This document shows positions 50,744 to 62,750 of a stretch of DNA of 64,000 nucleotides, piece by piece. The notes under the pieces are model-generated. The model saw only the letters and a list, made by a program, of their open reading frames with translations. It ran no database searches and had not been told where the DNA came from. The stretch comes from Agriotes lineatus (lineage: Eukaryota > Arthropoda > Insecta > Coleoptera > Elateridae): contig CALNHX010002771.1 in NCBI GenBank assembly GCA_940337035.1, positions 1-64,000 on the forward strand, read 5' to 3'. The translations under genes were made by a program, and so were the position numbers. Position 1 is the stretch's first letter, and each line of letters starts with the position of its first letter.

Positions 50744-53700
50744 AGACGTCCCAGATGTCCCATATGTCCCATATGTCCCTAATGTCTCAGGCGTCCTAGG
50801 TGTCCCATATGTTCCTTATGTCTCATACGTCCTAAATGTCCCATATGTCCTTAACGTCCCAGACGTCCTAGATGTCCCATATGTCCCTAACGTCCCAGAC
50901 GTCCCAGATGTCCCATATGTCCCATATGTCCCTAATGTCTCAGGCGTCCTAGGTGTCCCATATGTTCCTAATGTCTCATACGTCCTAAATGTCCCATATG
51001 TCCTTAACGTCCCAGACGTCCTAGATGCCCCATATGTCCTTAACGTCCCAGACGTCCCAGATGTCCCATATGTCACTAACGTCCCAGACGTCCCAGATGT
51101 CCCATATCTTCCATATGTCCCTAATGTCCCAAGCGTCCTAGATGTTCCATATGTCCCTAACGTCCCAGACGTCCTAAATGTCACATATGCCCCTAACGTC
51201 CCAGACGTCCCAGCTGTCCCGTATGTCCCTAACGTCCCAGACGTCCCAGACGTCCTAGAAGTCCCATATGTCCCTAACGTCCCAGACGTCCTAGATGTCC
51301 TATATGTCCCTAACGTCCCAGACGTCCCAGACGTCCCAGATGTCCTATATGTCCTATATGTCCCTAATGTCCCAAGCGTCCCAGATGTCCCATACGTCCC
51401 ATATCTCCCTAATGTCCCAGGCGTCCTAAATGTCCCATATGTCCTTAACGTCCCAGACGTCCCAGACGACCTAGATGTCCCATATGTCCTTAAAGACCCA
51501 GACGTCCCAAATCTTCCATATGTTCCTAACGTCCCAGACGTCCCAGATGTCCCATATGTCCCATATGTCCCTAATGTTCCAGGCGTCCTAGATGTTCCAT
51601 ATGTCCCTAACGTCCCAGACGTCCTAAATGTCCCATATATCAGTAACGTCCCAGACGTTCCAGCTGTCCCGTATGTCCCTAACGTCCCAGACGTCCCAAA
51701 CGTCCTAGAGGTCCCATATGTCCCTAATGTCACAGGCGTCTTAAATGTCTCATATGTCCTTAACGTCCCAGACGTCCCAGACGTCCTAGATGTCCCATAT
51801 GTCCTTAACGACCCAGACGTCCCAGATGTTCCATATGTCCCTAACGTCCCAGACGTCCCAGATGTCCCATATGTTCCATATGTCCCTGATGTTCCAGGCG
51901 TCCTAGATTTTCCATATGTCCCTAACGTCCCAGACGTCCTAAATGTCCCATATATCCCTAACGTCCCAGACGTTCCAGCTGACCCGTATGGCCCTAACGT
52001 CCCAGACGTCCCAGACGTGCTAGATGTCCCATATGTCCCTAACGTCTCATGCGTCCTAGATGTATTATATGCCCCTAACGTCCCAGACGTCCCAGACGTC
52101 CCAGACGTCCCAGATGTCCCATATTTCCCATATGTCCCTAATGTCCCAGGCGTTCTAAATGTCCCATATGTCCTTAACGTCCCAGACGTCCCAGACGTCC
52201 AAGATGTTATATATATCCTTAACGTCCCAGACGTCCCAGATGTCCCATATGTCCCTAACGTCCCAAACGTCCAAGATATCCCATATGTCCCATATGTTTC
52301 TAATGTCCCAGGCGACCTAGATGTTCCATATGTCCCTAACGTCCCAGAAGTCCTAAATGTCCGATATGTCCCTAACGTCCCAGACGTCCCAGCTGTCCCG
52401 TATGTCCCTAACGTCCCAGACGTCCCAGACGTCCTAGATGTCTTATATGTCCCTAACGTTCTAGACGTCCCAGACGTCCCAGATGTCCCATATGTTCTTA
52501 ACGTCAAACACGTCTCAAATTTCCCATATGTGCCTAACGCCCCAGACGTTCCAGATGTCCCATATGTTCCATATGTCCATAATGTCTTAGGCGTCCCAGA
52601 TGTCCCTAATGTCCCAGGCGTCCTAAATGTAACATATGTCCTTAACGTCCCAGACGTCCCAGACGTCCTAGATGTCCCATATGTCCTTAACGCCCCAGAC
52701 GTCCCAGACGTCCTAGACGTCCCATATGTCCTTAACGTCCCAGATGTCCCAGATGTCCCATATGACCATAACGTCCCAGACGACCCAGATGTTCCATATG
52801 TCCCATATGTCCCTAATGTTCCAGGCGTCCTAAATGTCCCATATATCCTTAACGTCCCAGACGTTCCAGACGTCCTAGATGTCCCATATGTAATTAACGT
52901 CCCAGACGTCCCAGAGGTCCTATATGTCTTTAACGTCCCAGACGTCCCAGATGTCCCATATGTCCCTAACGTCCCAGACGTCCCAGATGTCCCATATGTC
53001 CCATATGTCCCTAATGTCCCAAGCGTCCTAGATGCTCCATATGTCCTTAACGTCCCAGACGTCCCAGACGTCCTAGACGTCCCATATGTCCTTAACGTCC
53101 CAGACGTCCCAGATGTCCCATATGACCATAACGTCCAAGACGTCCCAGATGTTCCATATGTCCATAATGTCTTTGGCGTCCCAGATGTCCCTAACGTCCC
53201 AGACGTCCCAGATGTCCCATATGTCCCATATGTCCCTAATGTCCCAAGCGTGCTAGATGCTCCATATGTCCTTAACGTCCCAGACGTCCCAGACGTCCTA
53301 GACGTCCCATATGTCCTTAACGTCCCAGACGTCCTAGACGTCCCATATGTCCTTAACGTCCCAGACGTCCCAGATGTTCCATATGTCCATAATGTCTTAG
53401 GCGTCCCAGATGTCCCTAATGTCCCAGGCGTCCTAAATGTAACATATGTCCTTAACGTCCCAGACGTCCCAGACGACCTAGATGTCCCATATGTCCTTAA
53501 CGTCCCAGACGTCCAAGAGGTCCCATATGACCATAACGTCCCAGACGACCCAGATGTCCCATATGTCCCATATGTCCCTAATGTTCCAGGCGTCCTAAAT
53601 TTCCCATATATCCTTAACGTCCCAGACGTTCCAGACGTCCTAGATGTCCCATATGTAATTAACGTCCCAGACGTCCCAGATGTCCCATATGTCCCATATG

Positions 53701-55120
53701 TCCCTAATGTCTCAGGCGTCCTAGATGTTTCATATATCCCTAATGTCCCAGACGTCCTAAATGTCCCATATGTCCCTAACGTCCCAGACGTCCCAGCTGT
53801 CCCGTATGTCCCTAACGTCCCAGACGTCCCAGACGTCCTAGATGTCCCATATGTCCCTAATGTCTCAAGCGTCCTAAGTGTTCCATATGTCCCTAATGTC
53901 GCAGGCGTCCTAAATGTCCCATATGTCCTTAACGTCCCAGACGTCCTAGATGCCCCATATGTCCTTAACGTCCCAGACGTCCCAGATGTCCCATATGTCC
54001 CTAACGTCCCAGACGTCCCAGATGTCCCATATGTCCCATATGTCCCTAACGTCTCAGGCGTCCTAGGTGTCCCATATGTTCCTAATGTCTCATACGTCCT
54101 AAATGTCCCATATGTCCTTAACGTCCCAGACGTCCTAGATGCCCCATATGTCCTTAACGTTCCAGACGTCCCAGACGTCCCATATGTCACTAACGTCCCA
54201 GACGTCCCAGACGTCCCAGCTGTCCCGTATGTCCCTAACGTCCCAGACGTCCCAGACGTCCTAGAAGTCCCATATGTCCCTAACGTCCCAGACGTCCTAG
54301 ATGTCCTATATGTCCCTAACGTCCCAGACGTCCCAGACGTCCCAGATGTCCTATATGTCCTATATGTCCCTAATGTCCCAAACGTCCCAGATGTCCCATA
54401 CGTCCCATATCTCCCTAATGTCCCAGGCGTCCTAAATGTCCCATATGTCCTTAACGTCCCAGACGTCCCAGACGACCTAGATGTCCCATATGTCCTTAAA
54501 GACCCAGACGTCCCAAATCTTCCATATGTTCCTAACGTCCCAGACGTCCCAGATGTCCCATATGTCCCATATGTCCCTAATGTTCCAGGCGTCCTAGATG
54601 TTCCATATGTCCCTAACGTCCCAGACGTCCTAAATGTCCCATATATCCCTAACGTTCCAGACGTTCCAGCTGTCCCGTATGTCCCTAACGTCCCAGACGT
54701 CCCAAACGTCCTAGATGTCCCATATGTCCCTAACGTCCCAGGCGTCTTAAATTTCTCATATGTCCTTAACGTCCCAGACGTCCCAGACGTCCTAGATGTC
54801 CCATATGTCCTTAACGACCCAGACGTCCCAGATGTTCCATATGTCCCTAACGTCCCAGACGTCCCAGATGTCCCATATGTTCCATATGTCCCTGATGTTC
54901 CAGGCGTCCTAGATTTTCCATATGTCCCTAACGTCCCAGACGTCCTAAATGTCCCATATATCCCTAACGTCCCAGACGTTCCAGCTGACCCGTATGGCCC
55001 TAACGTCCCAGACGTCCCAGACGTGCTAGATGTCCCATATGTCCCTAACGTCTCATGCGTCCTAGATGTATTATATGCCCCTAACGTCCCAGACGTCCCA
55101 GACGTCCCAGATGTCCCATA
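50744..55120. repeat. Block E, copy 2 of the 7.58-kb-offset duplication
   Basis: This is the partner of 43161-47700 and appears to be the unbroken version: I saw no phase-breaking indel in it. It carries the CTGACCCGTATGG signature near 51980 and 54987, the CTCATGCGTCC variant near 52046 and 55050, and the HOR-start word with its GTG near 52530. The intact 9-bp phase is why the longest open frames in the window, on both strands, sit here. Confidence 0.85.
50816..54190 (-). other. Longest minus-strand open frame (Gly-Thr-X repeat), probably not a gene
   Basis: This 1124-codon frame lies opposite the plus-strand frame and reads Gly-Thr-Ser, Gly-Thr-Leu and Gly-Thr-Tyr tripeptides. Gly-Thr is constant only because the conserved GTCCC core reads GGGAC on this strand. 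It has no domains, no hydrophobic leader and no start-site context. Its full overlap with an open frame on the other strand, where both are repeat-driven, is the main reason not to call either a gene. Confidence 0.1.
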
Positions 55121-57230
55121 TGTCCCTAACGTCCCAGACGTCCCAGATGTCCCATATGTCCCATATGTCCCTAATGTCCCAAGCGTCCTAGATGCTCCAT
55201 ATGTCCTTAACGTCCCAGACGTCCCAGACGTCCCAGATGTCCCATATGACCATAACGTCCAAGACGTCCCAGATGTCCCATATGTTCCTTATGTCCATAA
55301 TGTCTTAGGCGTCCCAGATGTCCCTAATGTCCCAGGCGTCCTAAATGTAACATATGTCCTTAACGTCCCAGACGTCCCAGACGTCCTAGATGTCCCATAT
55401 GTCCTTAACGTCCCAGACGTCCCAGATGTCCCATATGACCATAACGTCCCAGACGACCCAGATGTCCCATATGTCCCATATGTCCCTAATGTTCCAGGCG
55501 TCCTAAATTTCCCATATATCCTTAACGTCCCAGACGTTCCAAACGTCCTAGATGTCCCATATGTAATTAACGTCCCAGACGTCCCAGATGTCCTATATGT
55601 CTTTAACGTCCCAGACGTCCCAGATGTCCCATATGTCCCTAACGTCCCAGACGTCCCAGATGTCCCTTATGTCCCATATGTCCCTAATGTCCCAAGCGTC
55701 CTAGATGTTCCATATGTCCTTAACGTCCCAGACGTCCCAGACGTCCTAGACGTCCCATATGTCCTTAACGTCCCAGACGTCCCAGATGTCCCATATGACC
55801 ATAACGTCCCAGACGTCCCAGATGTCTCATATGTCCCATATGTCTCTAATGTTCCAGGCGTCCTAAATGTCCCATATGTCCTTAACGTCCCAGACGTCCC
55901 AGACGTCCTAGATGTCCCACATGTCCTTAAGGTCCCGAACGTCCCAGATGTGCCATATGTCCCATATGTCCCTAACGTCCCAGACGTCCCAGATCTCCCA
56001 TATGTCCCATATGTCCTTAATGTCCCAGGCGTCTCAGATGTCCCATATGTCCCATATGTCCCTAATGTTCCAGGCGTCCTAAATGTCCCATATATCCTTA
56101 ACGTCCCAGACGTTCCAGACGTCCTAGATGTCAAATATGTAATTAACGTCCCAGACGTCCCAGAGGTCCTATATGTCTTTAACGTCCCAGACGTCCCAGA
56201 TGTCCCATATGTCCCTAACGTCCCAGACGTCCCAGATGTCCCATATGTCCCATATGTCCCTAATGTCCCAAGCGTCCTAGATGTTCTATATGTTCTTAAC
56301 GTCCCAGACGTCCCAGACGTCCTAGACGTCTCATATGTCCTTAACGTCCCAGACGTCCCAGATGTCCCATATGACCATACCGTCCCAGACGACCCAGATG
56401 TCCCATATGTCCCATATGTCCCTAATGTTCCAGGCGTCCTAAATGTCCCATATATCCTTAACGTCCCAGACGTTCCAGACGTCCTAGATGTCCCATATGT
56501 AATTAACGTCCCAGACGTCCCAGAGGTCCTATATGTCTTTAACGTCCCAGACGTCCCAGATGTCCCATATGTCCCTAACGTCCCAGACGTCCCAGATGTC
56601 CCATATGTCCCATATGTCCCTAATGTCCCAAGCGTCCTATATGCTCCATATGTCCTTAACGTCCCAGACGTCCCAGACGTCCTAGACGTCCCATATGTCC
56701 TTAACGTCACAGACGTCCCAGATGTCCCATATGACCATAACGTCCCAGACGTCCCAGATGTCTCATATGTCCCATATGTTTCTAATGTTCCAGGCGTCCT
56801 AAATGTCCCATATGTCCTTAACGTCCCAGACGTCCCAGACGTCCTAGATGTCCCATATGTCCTTAACGTCCCGAGCGTCCCAGATGTGCCATATGTCCCT
56901 AACGTCCCAGACGTCCCAGATGTCCCATATGTCCTTAATGTCCCAGGCGTCCCAGATGTCCCATATGTCCCATACGTTCCTAATGTCAAAGGCGTCCTAG
57001 ATGTCCCAAATGTCCTTAACGTCCCAGACGTCACAAATGTCCCATATGTCCCTAACGTCAAAGACGTCTTAAATTTCCATATGTGCCTAACGTCCCAGAC
57101 GTCCCAGATGTCCCATATGTTCCATATGTCCATAATGTCTTAGGCGTCCCAGATGTCCCTAATGTCCCAGGCGACCTAAATGTAACATATGTCCTTAACG
57201 TCCCAGACGTTCCAGACGTCCTAGGTGTCC
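55121..57230. repeat. Block E, right part
   Basis: This part consists of E words with tandem copies of the CCATATGACCAT, GTAATTAACG and GAGGTCCTATATGTC group (GTAATTAACG near 55562, 56139 and 56503). The group unit therefore recurs at several hundred bp. The phase is lost near 57077, where AATTTCCATATG replaces AATTTCCCATATG. That one-base change closes the longest plus-strand frame at 57143. Confidence 0.8.
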
Positions 57231-57500
57231 CATATGTCCTTAACGTCTAAGGCGTCCCAGATGTCCCATATGTCCCATATGTTCCTAATGTCAAAGGCGT
57301 CCTAGATGTCCCATATGTCCTTAACGTCCCAGACGTCACAGATGTCCCATATGTCCCTAACGTCCCAGACGTCCCAGATGTCCCATATGTCCCATATGTT
57401 CCTAATGTCAAAGGCGTCCTAGATGTCCCATATGTCCTTAACGTCCCAGACGTCACAGATGTCCCATATGTCCCTAACGTCCCAGACGTCCCAGATGTCC
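57231..57500. repeat. 117-bp tandem duplication
   Basis: The variant TCAAAGGCGTCC starts at 57291 and again at 57408, and the surrounding words repeat with it, giving a period of 117 bp (13 units). The second copy then runs into a GTTCAAGACG word shared with block D. It is a small, clean, recent-looking duplication. Confidence 0.85.
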
Positions 57501-60500
57501 CATATGTCCCATATGTCCCTAAAGTTCAAGACGTCCCAGACGTCCTAGACGTCCCATATGTCCCTAACGTCTCAGACGTCATAGACGTCCCATATGTCCT
57601 TAACGTCCCAGACGTCCCAGATGTCCCATATGTCCCTAATGTCTCAGGCATCCTAAATGTCCCATATGTCCTTAACGTCCCAGACGTCCCATGCGTTCTA
57701 GATGTCCCATATGTCCCTAACGTCCCAGACGTCCCAGATGTCCCATATGTCCCATATGTCCCTAATGTCTCAGGCGTCCTAGATGTTTCATATGTCCCTA
57801 ATGTCCCAGACGTCCTAAATGTCCCATATGTCCCTAACGTCCCAGACGTCCCAGCTGTCCCGTATGTCCCTAACGTCCCAGACGTCCCAGACCTCCTAGA
57901 TGTCCCATATGTCCCTAATGTCTCAAGCGTCCTAGATGTTCCATATGTACCTACTGTCCCAGGCGTCCTAAATGTCCCATATGTCCTTAACGTCCCAGAC
58001 GTCCCAGACGTCCTAGATGCCCCATATGTCCTTAACGTCCCAGACGTCCCAGATGTCCCATATGTCCCTAACGTCCCAGACGTCCCAGATGTCCCATATG
58101 TCCCATATGTCCCTAATGTCTCAGGCGTTCTAGGTGTCCCATATGTTCCTAATGTCCCATACGTCCTAAATGTCCCATATGTCCTTAACGTCCCAGACGT
58201 CCTAGATGCCCCATATGTCCTTAACGTCCCAGACGTCCCAGATGTCCCTAACATCCCAGACGTCCCAGATGTCCCATATGTTAAATATGTCCCTAATGTC
58301 CCAAGCGTCCTAGATGTTCCATATGTCCCTAACGTCCCAGACGTCCTAAATGTCACATATGCCCCTTACGTCCCAGACGTCCCAGCTGTCCCGTATGTCC
58401 CTAACGTCCCAGACGTCCCAGACGTCCTAGAAGTCCCATATGTCCCTAACGTCCCAGACGTCCTAGATGTCCTATATGTCCCTAACGTCCCAAACGTCCC
58501 AGACGTCCCAGATGTCCTATATGTCCTATATGTCCCTAATGTCCCAAGCGTCCAAGATGTCCCATACGTCCCATATGTCCCTAATGTCCCAGGCGTCCTA
58601 AATGTCCCATATCTCCTTAACGTCCCAGACGTCCCAGACGACCTAGATGTCCCATATGTCCTTAAAGACCCAGACGTCCCAAATCTTCCAAATGTTCCTA
58701 ACGTCCCAGACGTCCCAGATATCCCATATGTCCCATATGTCCCTAATGTTCCAGGCGTCCTAGATGTTCCATATGTCCCTTACGTCCCAGACGTCCTAAA
58801 TGTCCCATATATCCCTAACGTCCCAGACGTTCCAGCTGTCCCGTATGTCCCTAACGTCCCAGACGTCCCAAACGTCATAGATGTCCCATATGTCCCTAAT
58901 GTCCCAGGCGTCTTAAATGTCTCATATGTCCTTAACGTCCCAGACGTCCCAGACGTCCTAGATGTCCCATATGTCCTTAACGACCCAGACGTCCTAAATG
59001 TCCCATATATCCCTAACGTCCCAGACGTTCCAGACGTGCTAGATGTCCCATATGTCCCTAACGTCTCAGACGTCCTAGATGTATTATATGTCCCTAACGT
59101 CCCAGACGTCCCAGACGTCCCAGATGTCCCATATTTCCCATATGTCCTTAACGTCCCAGACGTCCCAGACGTCCTAGATGTTATATATATCCTTAACGTC
59201 TCAGACGTCCCAGATGTTCCATATGTCCCTAACGTCACAGACGTCCCAGATGTCCCATATTTCCCATATGTCCCTAATGTCCCAGACGTCCCAGATGTCC
59301 CATATGTCCCTAACGTCCCAGACGTCCCAGATACCCCATATGTCCCATATGTTTCTAATGTCCCAGGCGACCTAGATGTTCCATATGTCCCTAACGTCCC
59401 AGAATTCCTAAATGTCCGATATGTCCCTAACGTCCCAGACGTCCCAGCTGTCCCGTATGTCCCTAACGTCCCAGACGTCCCAGACGTCCTAGATGTCCCA
59501 TATGTCCCTAACGTTCCAGACGTCCCAGACGTCCCAGATGTCCCATATGTCCTTAACGTCAAACACGTCTCAAATTTCCCATATGTGCCTAACGTCCCAG
59601 ACATCCCAGATGTCCCATATGTTCTATATGTCCATAATGTCTTAGGCGTTACAGATGTCCCTAATGTCCCAGGCGTCCTAAATGTAACATATGTCCTTAA
59701 CGTCCCAGACGTCCCAGACGTCCTAGATGTCCCATATGTCCTTAACGACCCAGACGTCCCAGATGTCCCATATGACCATAACGTCCCAGACGTCCCAGAT
59801 GTCTCATATGTCCCATATGTCTCTAATGTTTCAGGCGTCCTAAATGTCCCATATGTCCTTAACGTCCCAGACGTTCCAGATGTCCCATATGTCCCATATG
59901 TCCCTAATGTCCCAAGCGTCCTAGATGTTCCATATTTCCTTAACGTCCCAGACGTCCCAGACGTCCTAGACGTCCCATATGTCCTTAACGACCCAGACGT
60001 CCCAGATGTCCCATATGACCATAACGTCCCAGATGTCCCAGATGTCTCATATGTCCCATATGTCTCTAATGTTTCAGGCGTCCTAAATGTCCCATATGTC
60101 CTTAACGTCCCAGACGTCCCAGACGTCCTAGATGTCCCATATGTCCTTAACGTCCCGAGCGTCCCATATGTGCCATATGTCCCATATGTCCCTAACGTCC
60201 CAGACGTCCCAGATGTCCCATATGTCCTTAATGTCCCAGGCGTCCCAGATGTCCCATATGTCCCATATGTTCCTAATGTCAAAGGCGTCCTAGATGTCCC
60301 ATATGTCCCTAACGTCCCAGACGTCCCAGATGTCCCATATGTCCCTAATGTCCCAGACGTCCCAGAGGTCCCACATGTCCCATATGTCCCTAATGTCTCA
60401 GGCGTCCTAAATGTCACATATGTCCTTAACGTCCCAGACGTCCCAGACGTCCCAAATGTCCCATATGTCTCTAATGTTCCTGGCGTCCTAAATGTTTCAT

Positions 60501-62750
60501 ATGTCCTTTACGTCCCAGACGTCACAGATGTCCCATATGTCCCTAACGTCCCAGACGTCCCAGATGTCCCATATGTCCCATATGTCCCTAATGTCCCAGA
60601 CGTCCCAGATGTCCCACATGTCCCATATGTCCCTAATGTCTCAGGCATCCTAAATGTCACATATGTCCTTAACGTCCCAGACGTCCCAGACGTCCCAAAT
60701 GTCCCATATGTCCCATATGTCTCTAATGTCCCTGGGATTAAAAATGTTCCATATGTCCTTAACGTCCCAGACGTCCCAGACGTCCTAGATGTCCCATATG
60801 TCCTTAACATCAAAGACGTCCCAAATGTCCCATATGTGCCTAACGTCCCAGACGTCCCAGATGTCCCATATGTCCTTAAAGTCCCAGGCGTCCCAGATGT
60901 CCCATATGTTCCTAATGTCCCATATGTCCCTAATGTCTTAGGCGTCCCAGATGTCCCTAATGTCCCAGGCGTCGTAAATGTCCCATATGTCCTTAACGTC
61001 CCATACGTCCCAGACGTCCTAGATGTCCCATATGTCCTTAACGTCCCAGACGTCCCAGACGTCCTAGACATCCCATATGTCCTTAACGTTCCAGACGTCC
61101 CAAATGTCCCATATGACCATAACGTCCCAGACGTCCCAGATGTCCCATATATCCTATATGCCCGTAATGTTCCAGGCGTCCTAAATGTCCCATATGTCTT
61201 TAACGTCCCAGACGTTCCAGACGTCCTAGATGTCCCATATGTCCTTAACGTCCCAGACGTCCCAGATGTAACATATGTCTTTAACGTCCCAGACGTCCCA
61301 GATGTCCCATATGTCCCTAACGTCCCAGACGTCCCAGATGTCCCATATGTCCCATATGTCCCTAATGTCCCAAGCGTCCTAGATGTTCCATATGTCCTTA
61401 ACGTCCCAGACGTCCCAGACGTCCTAGACGTCCCATATGTCCTTAACGTCCCAGACGTCCCAGATGTCCCATATGACAATAACGTCCCAGACGTCCCAGA
61501 TGTCCCATATGTCCCATATGTCCTTAACGTCCCAGACGTCCTAGATGTTCCATATGTTCCTAACGTCCCAAACGTCCTAAATGTCCCATATGTCCTTAAC
61601 GTCCCAGACGTCCCAGCTGTCCCGTATGTCCCTAACGTCCCAGACGTCCCTAACGTCCTAGATGTCCCATATGTCCCTAACGTTACAGATGTCCCATATG
61701 TCCCATATGTCCCTAATGTCCCAGGCGTTCTAGATGTTCCATATGTCCCTAACGTCTCAGACGTCCCAAATGTCTCATATGTCCCATATGTCCCTAATGT
61801 CCCAGGCGTCCTTGTTGTCCCATATGTCCCTAACGTCCCAGACGCCCAGCTGTCCCGTATGTCCCTAACGTCCCAGACGTCCCAGACGTCCTAGATGTCC
61901 CATATGTCTCTAATGTCACAGGCGTCCTAGATATTCCATATGTCCCTAACGTCCCAGACGTCCCAGCTCTCCCGTATGTCCCTAAAGTCCCAGACGTCCC
62001 AGACGTCCTAGATGTCCCATATGTCCCTAACGTCTCAGATGTCCCATATGTCCTTAACGTCTCAGACGTCCTAAATGTATTATATCTCCCTAACGTCCCA
62101 GACGTCCCAGACGTCCCAGATGTCCCATATGTCCCACATGTCCCTAATGTCCCAGGCATCCCAGATGTCCCATATGTCCCATATGTCCCTAATGTCCCAG
62201 GCGTCCTAAATGTCCCATATGTCGTTAACGTCCCAGACGTTCCAGACGTCCTAGATGTCCCACATTTCCTTAACGTCCCAAACGTCCCAAATATCCCATA
62301 TGTCCCTAACGTCCCAGACATCCCAGATGTCCCATATGTCCCATATGTCCCTAATGTCCCAGGCGTCCTAGATGTTCCATATGTCCCTAACGTCCTAGAC
62401 GTCCTAAATGTCCCATATGTTCCTAACGTACCAGACGTTTCAGCTGTCCCGTATGTCCCTAACGTCCAAGACGTTCCAGACGTCCTAGATGTCCCATATG
62501 TCCCTAACGTCCCAGACGTCCTAGATGTCCTATATGTCCCTAACGTCCCAGACGTCCCAGATGTCCCATATTTCCCTATCGTCCCAGACGTCCCAGATGT
62601 CCCATATGTCCCTAACGTCTCAGACGTCCTAGATGTTCCATATGTCTTTAACGTCCCAGACGACCCAGCTGTCCCGTATGTTCCTAACGTCCCAGACGTC
62701 CTAGAGGTCCCTAACGTCCCAGACGTCCCAGACGTCAGAGATGTCCCATA
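57501..62750. repeat. Heterogeneous right part with 243-bp local repeats
   Basis: E- and B-type words are mixed with many private variants, and long near-identical copies within the window become scarce. Two 243-bp (27-unit) local duplications are visible. One is marked by GTTTCAGGCGTCC at 59828 and 60071. The other is marked by GTCTCAGG(C/A)-type units with GGC at 60401 and 60644. The HOR-start word occurs once, with its GTG near 59585, and the GTTAAATATG unit once near 58281. From about 61.7 kb single-copy variants such as CTTGTTGTCCC (near 61810) increase. Confidence 0.75.
59036..61894 (+). other. Second plus-strand Val-Pro-X open frame, probably not a gene
   Basis: This 952-codon frame has the same Val-Pro-X type. 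It opens at a GTG in a GTGCTAGATG unit and closes shortly after a phase slip near 61840, where GACGCCCAGCTG has lost a base. The tail switches to the Ser-Gln-Thr reading of the same repeat, which is what a frame slip in a 9-bp array produces. Minus-strand frames are open opposite it (60508-61479 and part of 58780-60417). Confidence 0.1.

Larger units (their letters stand above)
48660..57143 (+). other. Longest plus-strand open frame (Val-Pro-X repeat), probably not a gene
   Basis: The frame is open for 2827 codons and reads as Val-Pro-X tripeptides, X being mainly Asp, Tyr or Asn, with Leu often replacing Pro. It starts at a GTG inside an ordinary repeat unit and ends at TAG only because a one-base deletion near 57077 shifts the phase. 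It has no signal peptide, no recognisable domain, almost no Lys or Arg, and no visible intron or promoter context. The unit is 9 bp, so a stop-free unit keeps one frame open indefinitely. Variation is mostly amino-acid-changing (CCA to CTA; GAT, AAT and TAT exchange), which argues against selection on a protein. The alternative, a giant elastin-like acidic repeat protein, is possible but unsupported. Confidence 0.12.

Noticed and set aside
48660..57143. Very long open reading frame as a real protein-coding gene
   Set aside because: Stop-free 9-bp units open frames on both strands at once. The frame starts at a GTG inside a unit and ends at a phase slip, and variation is mostly non-synonymous. 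It is kept only as a low-confidence 'other' feature.
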